A stretch of 64,000 nucleotides of DNA, taken from contig JAHQIW010007131.1 of assembly GCA_019055375.1 (NCBI GenBank), positions 186,001 to 250,000 of the forward strand, written 5' to 3'. The notes beneath the pieces are model-generated. The model was not told the origin of the DNA. It was given only the letters and a program-made list of their open reading frames with translations, and made no database searches. The translations under genes were made by a program, and so were the position numbers. Position 1 is the first letter of the stretch. Each line of letters opens with the position of its first letter. Of the stretch, positions 1 to 9,350 are shown piece after piece. The stretch comes from Parelaphostrongylus tenuis (lineage: Eukaryota > Nematoda > Chromadorea > Rhabditida > Metastrongylidae).

Positions 1-235
1 TCGGCCATAAGCATCCATTCGACATCATCAAGTACCATTAGAAGGTGTATGCATATCTAGCTTATATGGGCTTGAAGTAGGCTTCCGAAGTATAAATCAG
101 TGCTGCTTTCCTCCCACACAACTATGGTTGTAGTTTACTGATTCCTATGAGATGTATGACTTGATGAGCGCACGACGCTGGATCAAACCAATGGTCAGGT
201 TTTGTTAGCATAGTACCCTAAACCTCTGAGCTACG
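1..235 (-). repeat. SINE family 1, degenerate copy
   Basis: Read on the minus strand, this resembles the common tRNA-derived repeat of the window. A B-box-like stretch lies near 170-178, followed by the conserved body with the 'cagcactgattt'-type segment near 90-110. The window edge cuts the 3' end. It is strongly diverged and recognised only by comparison with the better copies at 14745, 18280 and 48446. Confidence 0.5.
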
Positions 236-2089
236 CGAGCCCCATAATGCATGTGCATAATAGATCATGAAATACGTCATCAAATATTGGTAAGGGATTG
301 CCTTTTTTCGCGCTTCTCGCCCTACACATAATGCTGTGAATCGAATTTTACTTCCAAAAAATTCAATATGCTGAAGTGGACACGACAACTCTGCTATTCA
401 TAAATTCATTAAAATCATTTCGAAAAAACTGACATGCGAACCAAAGTAGAATGAAATGCTCTGGCTCATTTCTCGAAATTGAAGAAAACCTGTTTCTAAT
501 GCATTAACGGAATATAAAATTTCTTAGAGAGAGTCTAGCAAACCGTTATCTTTATGCCTACGAGAGAATTATTGTGTTCTATTCCAATAAGTGAGACTGA
601 TCACGTCCATGTCCTTCTAGATTACAGAAAAAAACATTATGATGTGGGCGTTTTATTCCCATGAAAATGTTATTTTTGCCATCTCACTATTTTGACAAAA
701 TTTTTAACATGAAGAAGCAGAAAATTTATCCTAGCAATGTAATTCCTAAATCTCTGTCGCCATCACACAATGGGAGGCTGTGGCGCAGTGTTCAAGCATT
801 TCTCTACAACATGTACCGTTTTCGTTACACGATTAATTAAAGGTCTTTTAGCTGGACACAGAATCTTCGCTAAACCTTTAGTAGTCGTTCAACATCTTGA
901 GATAAGGCGATTTCAACACTATGCCTGGTTTGTGAAAAGCCCCTCTTATTGCGCTATAGCAGCCAAGAGAAAATTACGTTTCAGCCAAAGCGCCCATTGT
1001 TTGCATGGCTGACGTCTGTGCTTGGCTTTTCACCAAACTTATAATACTCTTCGAAAGCTTGGAAAAGATGGTTTTGAACTAGGTTTGTATTTCAAAAGGC
1101 CATTACAATGCGCTGTAATAAAAAATGACTAATACATCTCACCCTCAGAGTTTTTTATACAAATAAGAGCTACAAGCACCACTAGCCTATAAACACGTAG
1201 ACAACATTGTGAAGTATCAGAATACTATGAATAACTCAAAAATTCTTCCGTAACGAAAAAAAATTCTACTTCAATTTTTTCCTATTCTCTTTCTATTCTA
1301 CTGAATAACGGAGGTGGCACCCTTTTGGAACGGCAGTTGAATCGCTACATGCACCGCAATGCGCATTATCGTTGAACTGACATCGCATGCAGAGTATCAT
1401 TTTTAGCGAACTCTTCACTCTTATGTTTCTGCAAACAGTGAATTGGATTTTAGATATTGTATAGAATAAAAAAGTCTCAAAAAAGAATAATCGGTAATGT
1501 TCGTTGCACAGCTTTTTCGGTTCTAAATGTCATGAATACTACGATTGCATAGTAAACGAGCACTTTTTCTTCTCCTATAAAAGTTTTATATGCATGAAAA
1601 TATGGGAAGGTATGCAGAAAAACCACTGGCCATCTGTCAAAATGAAGGAAGAAAACCCCTAATTACGTAACGAAAATTGTGTGCCGCTTGTGATTCGCGC
1701 TGTGCACATCGATCAACTGGTGCACCGAAAGGAATATAGGTGGCCTGTAACATACAAGTTGTAATCTACTTGTTTCTTTGTTCTCACTGGGTCTCCTATA
1801 CCTCCAAGATTACTAGATTGATACAAAGCTTAATATATGTTAACTTGGAGGCTTGCCTTCAGTAACTGTTGCGGTATTGGTATCAGTTGTTGTTGACTCT
1901 CGATGGCTGATGTTTCGACGACTTCGCCTATTTTAAAATTTGAATATGTGTGGTTTCAAACAACTCTATTCTTATAAGTCGGTGGATTAGTTGCAGTGAT
2001 AATAAAATATCTACTGTGATAATAAAGCCCTTTTAACGGAGGAAGTCACTCAACGTTTTGTAAGGTGTGAGACTGCCCATGTTTTTTGC
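236..2089. other. No gene seen; degenerate dispersed repeats
   Basis: I see no convincing exon. The stretches at about 840-1120 and 1540-1680 share short phrases (for example 'ttgcgctatagcagcc') with the fold-back repeat family found at 25.5, 30.7, 38.8, 56.2 and 62.9 kb, so they are probably decayed members. Later exons of the minus-strand K+ channel could lie here, but no S2-S6 or pore sequence was recognised. Confidence 0.4.
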
Positions 2090-2480
2090 ATGAGATGACA
2101 TTTGATCCCGAATGGAAAAACCAGGTCACGCATGATAAGACGCATTTGTAATTCTAACTCTATTTCCATTGTTGCTTTTTATCCGAAACACTTCAAGGGT
2201 TTTGTGCGCTGATGTTATTGACTCTTGCGCCGAGATCGTGCATTAACTACAAAACCATAACCGTTGTGGCTTTGAGCCCTATGCGTACCATGAGGAGTTC
2301 TTTGTGAGCTTTAAACCTACCACTAAGATGTTCTTCTATTCGGACACAAAGCGCTCTACCACTTTCGCCAACATATTCATCTCCACTTGTCTCACAAGTT
2401 ATCAGATATATTGTGCCCAAAATCGAACAGTCCTCCTCTTTTCCGTTAAAGCAAAATATACAATTTTCTGAGTTGCACAA
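2090..2480 (-). mobile_element. Penelope-like retroelement fragment, GIY-YIG endonuclease (pseudogene)
   Basis: The minus-strand reading frame at 2247-2480 has a cysteine-rich stretch (CNSENCIFC) followed by TIYLITC and, about ten residues on, EYVGESGR. This is the GIY-YIG nuclease core as found at the C-terminus of Penelope-like elements. The usual arginine/histidine pair follows (VRIEEHLSG). After a frameshift near 2247 the homology continues to about 2090, with an in-frame stop (NARSRRKSQ* and a tail like PLE C-termini). No reverse transcriptase was seen upstream, so only the 3' end of a dead copy remains. Confidence 0.75.
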
Positions 2481-2960
2481 TCAATCACAGTGACGGTTGG
2501 GACTGGTTTAAGCTCAGCGTGTTAGCTAGGAGTTCGAGAATTGTTACAGAACCTCCGAGACCACATTTTTTAGGCTCTCATGCACCTCATATTAGCGCTA
2601 CCTACTTCGTTTCATTTCAAGGGCACCTTGAAAGGGATCATAGCATAGTTTGAATATTTGTCCAGGGGCATACCTTTTGATTCAATCAGAATGGCGAATT
2701 TTCAAAGATATTGAAAATGGATGTCCTTTTCTGCGCAATGCTTAGCAATTGTTTCCTTTTATTTTCGTCTTTGCACTAACTTAATAAATCTTACACTTTA
2801 CACAACCTTGAGTGGATGCCTTTAAGAAAGTGGCGTTTATCAATAGAATAGATTTCCATCTTCAGTATAAATAATCCACTGACTTATATGAATAGCGCTA
2901 GATGGAATTGGTCCAAGCTCCAAAGGAGGTGAAGTTGTCCAGGCGTCATCCATTGATTAA

Positions 2961-3008
2961 CGGCGACGACAACACCACCAACAACGACAACGACAACAGC
3001 AATACGAA
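2961..3008. repeat. Simple repeat, (AAC/GAC)n
   Basis: Low-complexity tract of alternating aac, gac and acc triplets. It lies next to a partial SINE and probably belongs to a repeat tail. Confidence 0.7.
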
Positions 3009-3104
3009 CTTGCGTCAACTAAAGAAGGGCAGTCTTCAAAGTTTACATATGCTAATTGTTACTGCCAAGGTTTGAAAGTGGGTCTTTTGAATTGATAGCA
3101 AGCC

Positions 3105-3190
3105 TGTCCGGGAGGGTGCCAACACTGATTTGGTACATCGATAGGCCAACGTGAGTAATTGCTCAAACCAAATATGCATTAATCAACTTA
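3105..3190 (+). repeat. SINE family 1, 3' fragment
   Basis: A short piece of the SINE body, with the segment 'aacactgatttggtacatcg' and the following 'atatgcattaatcaa', aligns with the middle of the complete copies. Confidence 0.55.
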
Positions 3191-3318
3191 TTACGATATT
3201 TTATGGAATCGAATCCTTGGCGCTTCTTTTAATAAGCAGTCAACACCCGAATACTTAAACCATTCACTCAGACTGTTTCTTTTGCTATTTCCAAGTGCTA
3301 ATGAAAATTAATCGGCAC

Positions 3319-3492
3319 CTGAAAATCGGGAATGGTGCCGAAGCTAAGACCCATCACGGAGATGGCGACAAAAAGTGTGGAGGACAGTTCAAACGCCTTC
3401 GCTTGCATTGAAGAACCCGGCCGCTCGAGAAATGTCCACATTCGTCGTCGAATCTTGCCAAACATTAACTTGTTAAACGTTGTATCGTCCAC
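3319..3492 (-). CDS. Voltage-gated K+ channel, exon with S1 segment
   Basis: 58 codons, phase 0 at both ends. The acceptor is ctttag (3493-3498) and the likely donor gtgccg (3313-3318). The peptide has the basic/aromatic RRRMWTFLERPGSS motif that precedes S1 in Kv channels, then a hydrophobic helix (LSSTLFVAISVMGLSFGTIP) ending in PDFQ, like the S1 end of Kv2 (Shab). The exon follows the T1 exon at 3534-3662 after a 41-nt intron. The next exon (S1-S2 loop, S2) must lie left of here, inside or outside the window; I did not find it. Without a donor the frame would stop six codons further on. Confidence 0.85.
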
Positions 3493-3533
3493 CTAAAGTG
3501 AAGCATTATCTCTTTGAAAGATCCACTGAGCAC

Positions 3534-3662
3534 AAACTGCCACCTTTTCTTCTTCTTTTCCTCTTCTCTCTTTTGTGGGACGATGTCAGCGCAACAGGAG
3601 CCGACGTGTTGATAAGAGATAAGCCAAAAGTCGAGTTCACTGAGAAACGCTGCCGGACATAC
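3534..3662 (-). CDS. Voltage-gated K+ channel, exon with end of T1 domain
   Basis: 43 codons, phase 0. The acceptor is tatag (3663-3667). The donor is gtgctc (3528-3533), chosen over gtggca because it keeps the frame into the S1 exon. The peptide starts VCPAAFLSELDFW and reaches GSCC. With the histidine at the end of the previous exon this gives H-x5-C-x20-CC exactly, the zinc-binding signature at the T1 interface of non-Shaker (Kv2, Kv3, Kv4) channels. A charged linker (KREEEKKKKR) then leads to S1, as in Kv2. Confidence 0.9.
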
Positions 3663-4675
3663 CTATATTTTATGGTCTAGTAAAAATATGTCGGTCGTCA
3701 GCTGATTATCAATTGACCACGGAAGTGTTTCATTGATGATTGGCTCAAAAAAACAAATGGCGCCATTGAGCTTCGCGGTCAACTTTAGGATTGAAAATCA
3801 AAAACTTCGTGGTCAGTTTTGGGATAAAAAGTGAGACACACAGTTTTATATGAAACATCTAAAATGTACTGAGTATAGAAAGATATTTGAGCACATTACC
3901 ATTATACTAATTCTCTATACATTTGATGCAAAATATACATGAATCAGCATGAGTGACTAATAGCATGAAAATCGCAGTGGATAGATTCGGCTGAAAAATA
4001 TGAAAAATAATTCAGCCGTTAGTAAGAATAACCAGAGGAGTGCTGAGATAGATGTAAAACGTGGAACATGCGTGGCTTCAAACCAGCGATTACCCTTTGA
4101 AGGGGCTCTCTAAGTTTTCTGCCACACTATCGAAGGCCTCGATTTGTCCTTCTCTCGGCCTTGTAGCCGGTTTGAAAGTGACTTCAGGTTCCGAGTTTGC
4201 CCGTATCCCAGCACTCTTGTGATTATAAGTTATACCGCACCCTGTTATTGAAATAAAAATTACTCTGTTTTTTCAATGTTGATAAGTACTAATAGATAAT
4301 TTTATGATGAGATGAAAGTGCTGCGAACTGCTTTATCGAAATATTCATTGGTTTTTTCTTTTAAAAAGAAAGACATTGCGTGTGATTTTGCAACCTCAGT
4401 GGAATTCAATCTATGCTATACTATCTCTACTTCCAGTGAATAATTGTTGTTGTTGCAATGTTTGAACATTTGACTCAACATTTGATGGCGAAAAGATACA
4501 AATATCACCGTTGCTAGCCATGGTGTAGCTATGTGACCAAGTCATATAATAGGTATTTTGTCTCCTCAGCAATACCAAACCTATGGCTTATTATTATGTC
4601 CAGTATTGCAGAAGTTCATAGTCTAAGAATAGAGCTCATGATATGAAAAAAATTTGCAATTGCTAGTTTTCACAC

Positions 4676-4789
4676 CTCTGACGGACGATGAATAACACCT
4701 GTTGCATAGTATTGAAATATCGCATCAAACGCTAACGGTGATCGTTGAAAAAAATAAGAGCCTTCTGCTGGTAAATAAGCGTCCGCAAC
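4676..4789 (-). CDS. Voltage-gated K+ channel, middle T1 exon
   Basis: 38 codons, phase 0. The acceptor is 'ccaataacag' and the donor gtgtga. The peptide VADAYLPAEGSYFFQRSP, then FDAIFQYYATGVIHRP, is the core of a Kv T1 tetramerisation domain: the ADxYL...YFF.R strand, then the FxxIFxYYxTGxxHRP helix. The final histidine is the first ligand of the zinc motif completed in the next exon. It is separated from the upstream T1 exon by a 40-nt intron and from the downstream one by about 1 kb. Confidence 0.92.
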
Positions 4790-4829
4790 CTGTTATTGGA
4801 GACGATTACAAGAGATTTACGCTAATTAC

Positions 4830-5015
4830 AAAATTTAACAAATGTCTTCTGGCCTTCAATCGGGCTGTATGTGTAAGCTGCACGAATTTCGCTAGAAATC
4901 CAGAAGGTTCAGCTCGAAGAAGTGCGTCCACGAGAAGCATGTACTGCTGTCCGCCGATATTCAACCGGAGAAACATCGGCTCCCCATCAGGACCAATTCC
5001 TCCAGGTGGAATTAT
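4830..5015 (-). CDS. Voltage-gated K+ channel, N-terminal T1 exon
   Basis: 62 codons, phase 0. The acceptor is ctcag (5016-5020) and the donor gtaatt (4824-4829). The peptide contains FLRLNIGGQQYMLLVD, the first T1 strand with the NxGG motif, then EPSGFLAKFVQLTH and ARLKA, which align with Kv T1. The last seven residues (RRHLLNF) before the 40-nt intron are unusual compared with Kv2 and may mark a different true donor, but no other in-phase GT is available. The preceding segment (PPGGIGPDGEP) is a flexible N-terminal linker. Confidence 0.85.
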
Positions 5016-5477
5016 CTGAGAAAAAAAACTAAGTCATTTGTTAGTATAATCATCTAATGAAGAAATCAATAATATTATAAAAAATAGCCTCCTTTGTCCA
5101 CTACATTGTATATTGAGCAATAAGACTTATCTAAGCAGAAACTGAAGGTGAGAACTTATTGACTAATAGCTCATATAGTCAATAATGTGTACACATCATC
5201 TACATTAGAATAATTTATAATATCATCATTTCACTTGCTAAAGCGCTTCCAGCCTTCCAGCGTTTTCTATTCTATGAAAGAGCTTCTCTGGGCACATCCG
5301 TTGGTTTGCGTGCCATTCACTCAGTGCATTTGCCAGTCCAGTTTTCTGACTCTATTAGGCAAATTTTTTCTCGGAAGCAGTTGTCGGAATGTCGGAGTAA
5401 ACTTCTCCGCTCGCGGCATAAACATCATAGACAAGGTTCCAATGCGATCTTTTCAGATTCGTATTTTGATTGTATAC

Positions 5478-5605
5478 CTGGAAACATTCACTTCCTCCAG
5501 ATCGCCACACTTCATCTAATATCTCAAAATTTCGCCGTTCTGCGTGGCTCATTGAGTTCGTTCTTCGTAGTGGAGCATGGCGTTTTTTTATGTTGCTGGC
5601 TAGCG
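5478..5605 (-). CDS. Voltage-gated K+ channel, probable N-terminal exon
   Basis: Acceptor acttttcag (from 5606) and donor gtatac (5472-5477). After two leading bases the frame is open and joins the T1 exon at 5015 in phase 0. The peptide includes RRTNSMSHAERRNFEILDE and ends SECFQ, with no family signature. An ATG at 5552-5550 (MSHAERR) is a plausible start, so 5605 could be a trans-splice site, as is common in nematodes. Alternatively a further upstream exon ending in phase 1 exists. Assignment to the channel rests on strand, spacing and phase only. Confidence 0.6.
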
Positions 5606-8600
5606 CTGAAAAGTACGTGGATTTAACGGACCGTTAACTTTCCTTCAATGGATTTCTTTCATCGTGCAATCATGCATATGTTCTATATTGAATAATAAAA
5701 TAGTGCAATTACATGCAAGCGCTTCCGAAAATCATCTCATTCCAAGAATTCAACTAACACGGATCTAAAATAAGATCTTAATAGATGGTACGGTCATGCA
5801 GTAAGAAGAAAATCATGCCAAATAGAAGAGAAAAGCAGCGGACGAATCTGAAGGTCTGAGAACAGGCGACGACCATCTACATGAAAGGCAAAAATCTTTG
5901 CTCACATCGATCTGCTATATCCAGAGCTGTAAAAGGTCGAGCAAAGATTTCTGTAGATGTCATCAGTGAACGAAATTGGTACTGAATGTGCTGGTACTAT
6001 CCAAGTTTCTGAGCATGCAAAAACGTTCCATAATAAATAACCTACTATCAAAGTCTAGAAACGTCTTCAATCAAACAAACCGCACAACAGTGGTTATGAG
6101 GACGGTTAAGTGACATTGACATGCATAAGTCATAGGAGTACTCACAAATAGAAATTGCGAAATCTTGACTCACCCGGTGATCATGTTGCCGGTAACCCTA
6201 TAATTCTTGAATTTAAATGCTATATCAGTACCAGCCACTCCGAACTGGATAGATGCGCGGTGTTGTAGGACCGCTTGAGAAATAGCGATTGTCATTTTAG
6301 ATATTAGTATAATAAGTGTAGGCTTCTGTCTCAAATGGCAACAGAGTTCTTGGCGAGAATGATAGCCATTAGTTTCCAAATGGTGGACGAGATAAGGAGG
6401 CTATTCGGTTCTAGATTGAAGGCGGTCCTACCGATCTCGGCGAAGCCCGCCCTAACTCTAGGTGTTCCTGGGTCATGTGAGATATTACTCATGTCACTTT
6501 TATTGTGTTTAACTTTGTTAAATGAAACTTATAATCTCTTGTTGATCCAAGGGTTTTTAGAAGGCTTCCTTCCGAAAGAAAGTCTTTCTTACAGCAAGAA
6601 TTAAGAACAATCTTAAGAAACACTTACTGTCCATTGTATGCTAAAGCTGAGTAGCTTATACTGGCGCAAGCCATAATTATGCTTTAATGAAAATCGAGCG
6701 GCTGCTGACGAGTCATCGGTCCTCTGAGAATGATTCTTGCATTATTATGGGAGGGAATACTATATGATATCGTTGATTTTGAGGAAGGGGATAGGATGTC
6801 GCTTAGGAGATGGCAGCTCTTATGCTAACTAATCTGTTTAGATTGGATATGACTAGCTGAAATAGGCATGAGGTTAAGACCACACCCATTTTACGGAATC
6901 AATTTAGCAACGCATGGTGTGATCCAAATTTTACCAATGGCTTTAGGAGAAGACCGTGGTTGCGTTTTCACCATTCAACAAAACAAATAATTTGCTTTGT
7001 TTCATCTTTATGAAGTCACTTAAATGCCTATTATCTGAATTTTCAATACTTGGGAATAAGCCAAAACTCACCAAAGCGCCTGAATTATATCATGACCTTA
7101 ATAGTTACAAACTTCCAATGAACTAAATCAAGCATTCCAAGTCAAGTATATTTTATGACACGGATCACAATCTCCCGTTGGTGACTAAGAACGCTCAAAA
7201 ATGAGCAATTAGCCGAACGCGTCCAAGCTACAGATATGAGAGCCAACTAGTATTTTCTTATTGAGTCCTGCTTCGACACTGGAACATATTGAGAGAATTT
7301 GCACCGTTTTTTTTGTCTCAAGGAATTTTTCGTCTACTATCGACATAGATCTCAGAAAATCAATTTTGGTTCTGCATGAAAGACACTATTAAGTGTCAGT
7401 TTTCATTCGAGAGATGCTTCACTACAGTGGATTCGATCCTTTACTACAACGAAGATCCACGTTGCCACAACGACCGACTCTGGATCATTGCCTCGGATCA
7501 AGAAGCTCTAAAGAAGACGAAGGCGATGAAACGTTAATTGAATAAAGCTTCCTATAGCAACCTCGCATTAACTTAATTAGCGAAGATATTATTGATCAAA
7601 TGTGTCAAGATTGAAGGAATGTAGACTCCTAGAATATGTCATCAAAATGCTTTTGATGTCCTGCTGAACGTACACGTTTTTGCTTGCATATATTTCCCAC
7701 AAAAGAAAGGATCTTGTTCCAATTCTTGAAATATGAACGGCATGAAGGCCGATAAAATAACATTTGGTAACCGTTGGTAACCATTCGTAATCAGATTAAT
7801 GACTATGCACCATACAAAATAGCGAATGGAACGTGTCGAATTGGAAAACCTTTGGAAGCACCGGAAGCAAAATGCTCAAATATGCCCAAACCAACGGAAA
7901 GCTCTACATAGTGTTCTAATTATATATTGTTTTTTTGCATCTTACACCGAGGAGCTATTGAAGATGAGGTGGTAGCGTCAAGTGGATAGATATTATGTAG
8001 ACACAGATCGACAACAGATTTGAGAGAAGAACAAGAGAGTGCCAACTGGAGGAGAGAAGAGTCCGAAAGGCAAGCTGAAGAAAAATAAACGGTCTTGATT
8101 CGACTTGGGATATCTAGCAAGCAAGCCACCATTTATTTTCACCAAGCATGACATAACTTTGCCATGAGGAACGCGTTTGTCTTTCATTTTTCGGTTTCCT
8201 TTGCTGAAAGGTTATTGACTAGCTTTTGCAACTAGAAGAGATTTTGAGTAGTGTTTTGTTAGAAGAAGCGCTTAGGATTTGTTTCCTTCGAGGTGTCATC
8301 TCAATTGAATGAATCCGAGTCATACGGTTGGATATTCTGAGCACGTAATTTCTGCTACCAAGTCGTTTACAAAGTTATGATGCACATTCATTGGGTAGAC
8401 GATTGTGTGACTCCTTCAAAAAAATCATTTTAATGGGGAATTGACAGGGGAATTGCCACAAAAGTTCAATTTTTTAATGAACTTGAACTTTATCAATATG
8501 GTGCACTAGCAGTACTTTTTGAACTATTCTGCGCTTGATAATAACTTATTTTATTCCTCAAATAAGAAATTTCGAACAAGAGAAGAAAAAGGAGAATTCT

Positions 8601-9229
8601 TATATAACTTCGAATTCATTGAAGGCCAATAGAATGTGAAATTATTTCACATTACAGGCCAATCAATGACTATTTGACTTGGGAGGAAGTCATTCAGTCA
8701 ATAGTCAGCTTCAGCTTAAGACCATCCAGTCCACATTCATCGTAGTTTAATAACATCTCGAATCGAATAAGAAACAGATTCTTTTTTCTATGTCTAGTCT
8801 TTTTTACAGTTGTGCATTTTGCTATATGTTACTTCTGATCCATTTATTTCACCCAGATCTTAATTACCTTTCTTAACTTTTCATATGAACTTTTTGGGTG
8901 TCGAAATGTGACCCAAACTAGTAGTTCCTATAGTCGATAAAGTCACAAAAATTGAGAAAGATTTAGTACAAATGTTTGTCGCCGTTGGTGTTGAACTACG
9001 ATCCCAGAAATACGAGCAATACGTACGTAAATCTTACTTAGTCTCTCAAGCTGTGAAAACTCGAGTATTACCTCCACCATACATAAAATCAACAAAAAAT
9101 ATTGATAAAAGAAATAGTACCAATGCTGGGAAATGCCTACTGTGGTTCGTGGCAAACCTAATAAGATTTGTATTGGCAACTTTCTTTTGATTAAGAATTT
9201 TACCGTGCTCTCAAGAACCACTCGACACG
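5606..9229. other. Intergenic or upstream intron; no gene seen
   Basis: Several short open frames occur on both strands, but none has a recognisable domain or paired splice sites. One imperfect hairpin lies at about 5872-5965 (arms containing 'catctac' and 'aatctttgctc'). The rest is AT-rich single-copy-looking sequence. Confidence 0.4.
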
Positions 9230-9350
9230 AAAAGTATGATGTATTTGACGATGTCAGCCAAGAGCAATCGAGTGTGCAACACTGGCCGTTCGGTGATTTT
9301 GTCACTTATCAATGCGCGTAAAAAATTTCGTCGTCGACTCCTCTATGTAA
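9230..9350 (-). repeat. Dispersed repeat, copy also at 25370-25470
   Basis: Read on the minus strand, 'tagaggagtcgacgacgaa' is followed by 'taagtgacaaaatcaccgaa' and 'ggccagtgttgcacactcgattgctcttggctg'. The same order occurs on the plus strand at 25370-25470 with about 80% identity by eye. It is probably the end of an unclassified element. Confidence 0.65.

Noticed and set aside
4702..5019. 105-codon plus-strand ORF
   Set aside because: Antisense of the two T1 exons of the K+ channel.
5235..5626. Two overlapping plus-strand ORFs
   Set aside because: They are antisense to the probable N-terminal exon of the K+ channel and have no family features.
5872..5965. Imperfect hairpin as a possible microRNA precursor
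   Set aside because: The arms differ by a roughly 9-nt insertion and the loop is long; pairing is too poor for a typical precursor.
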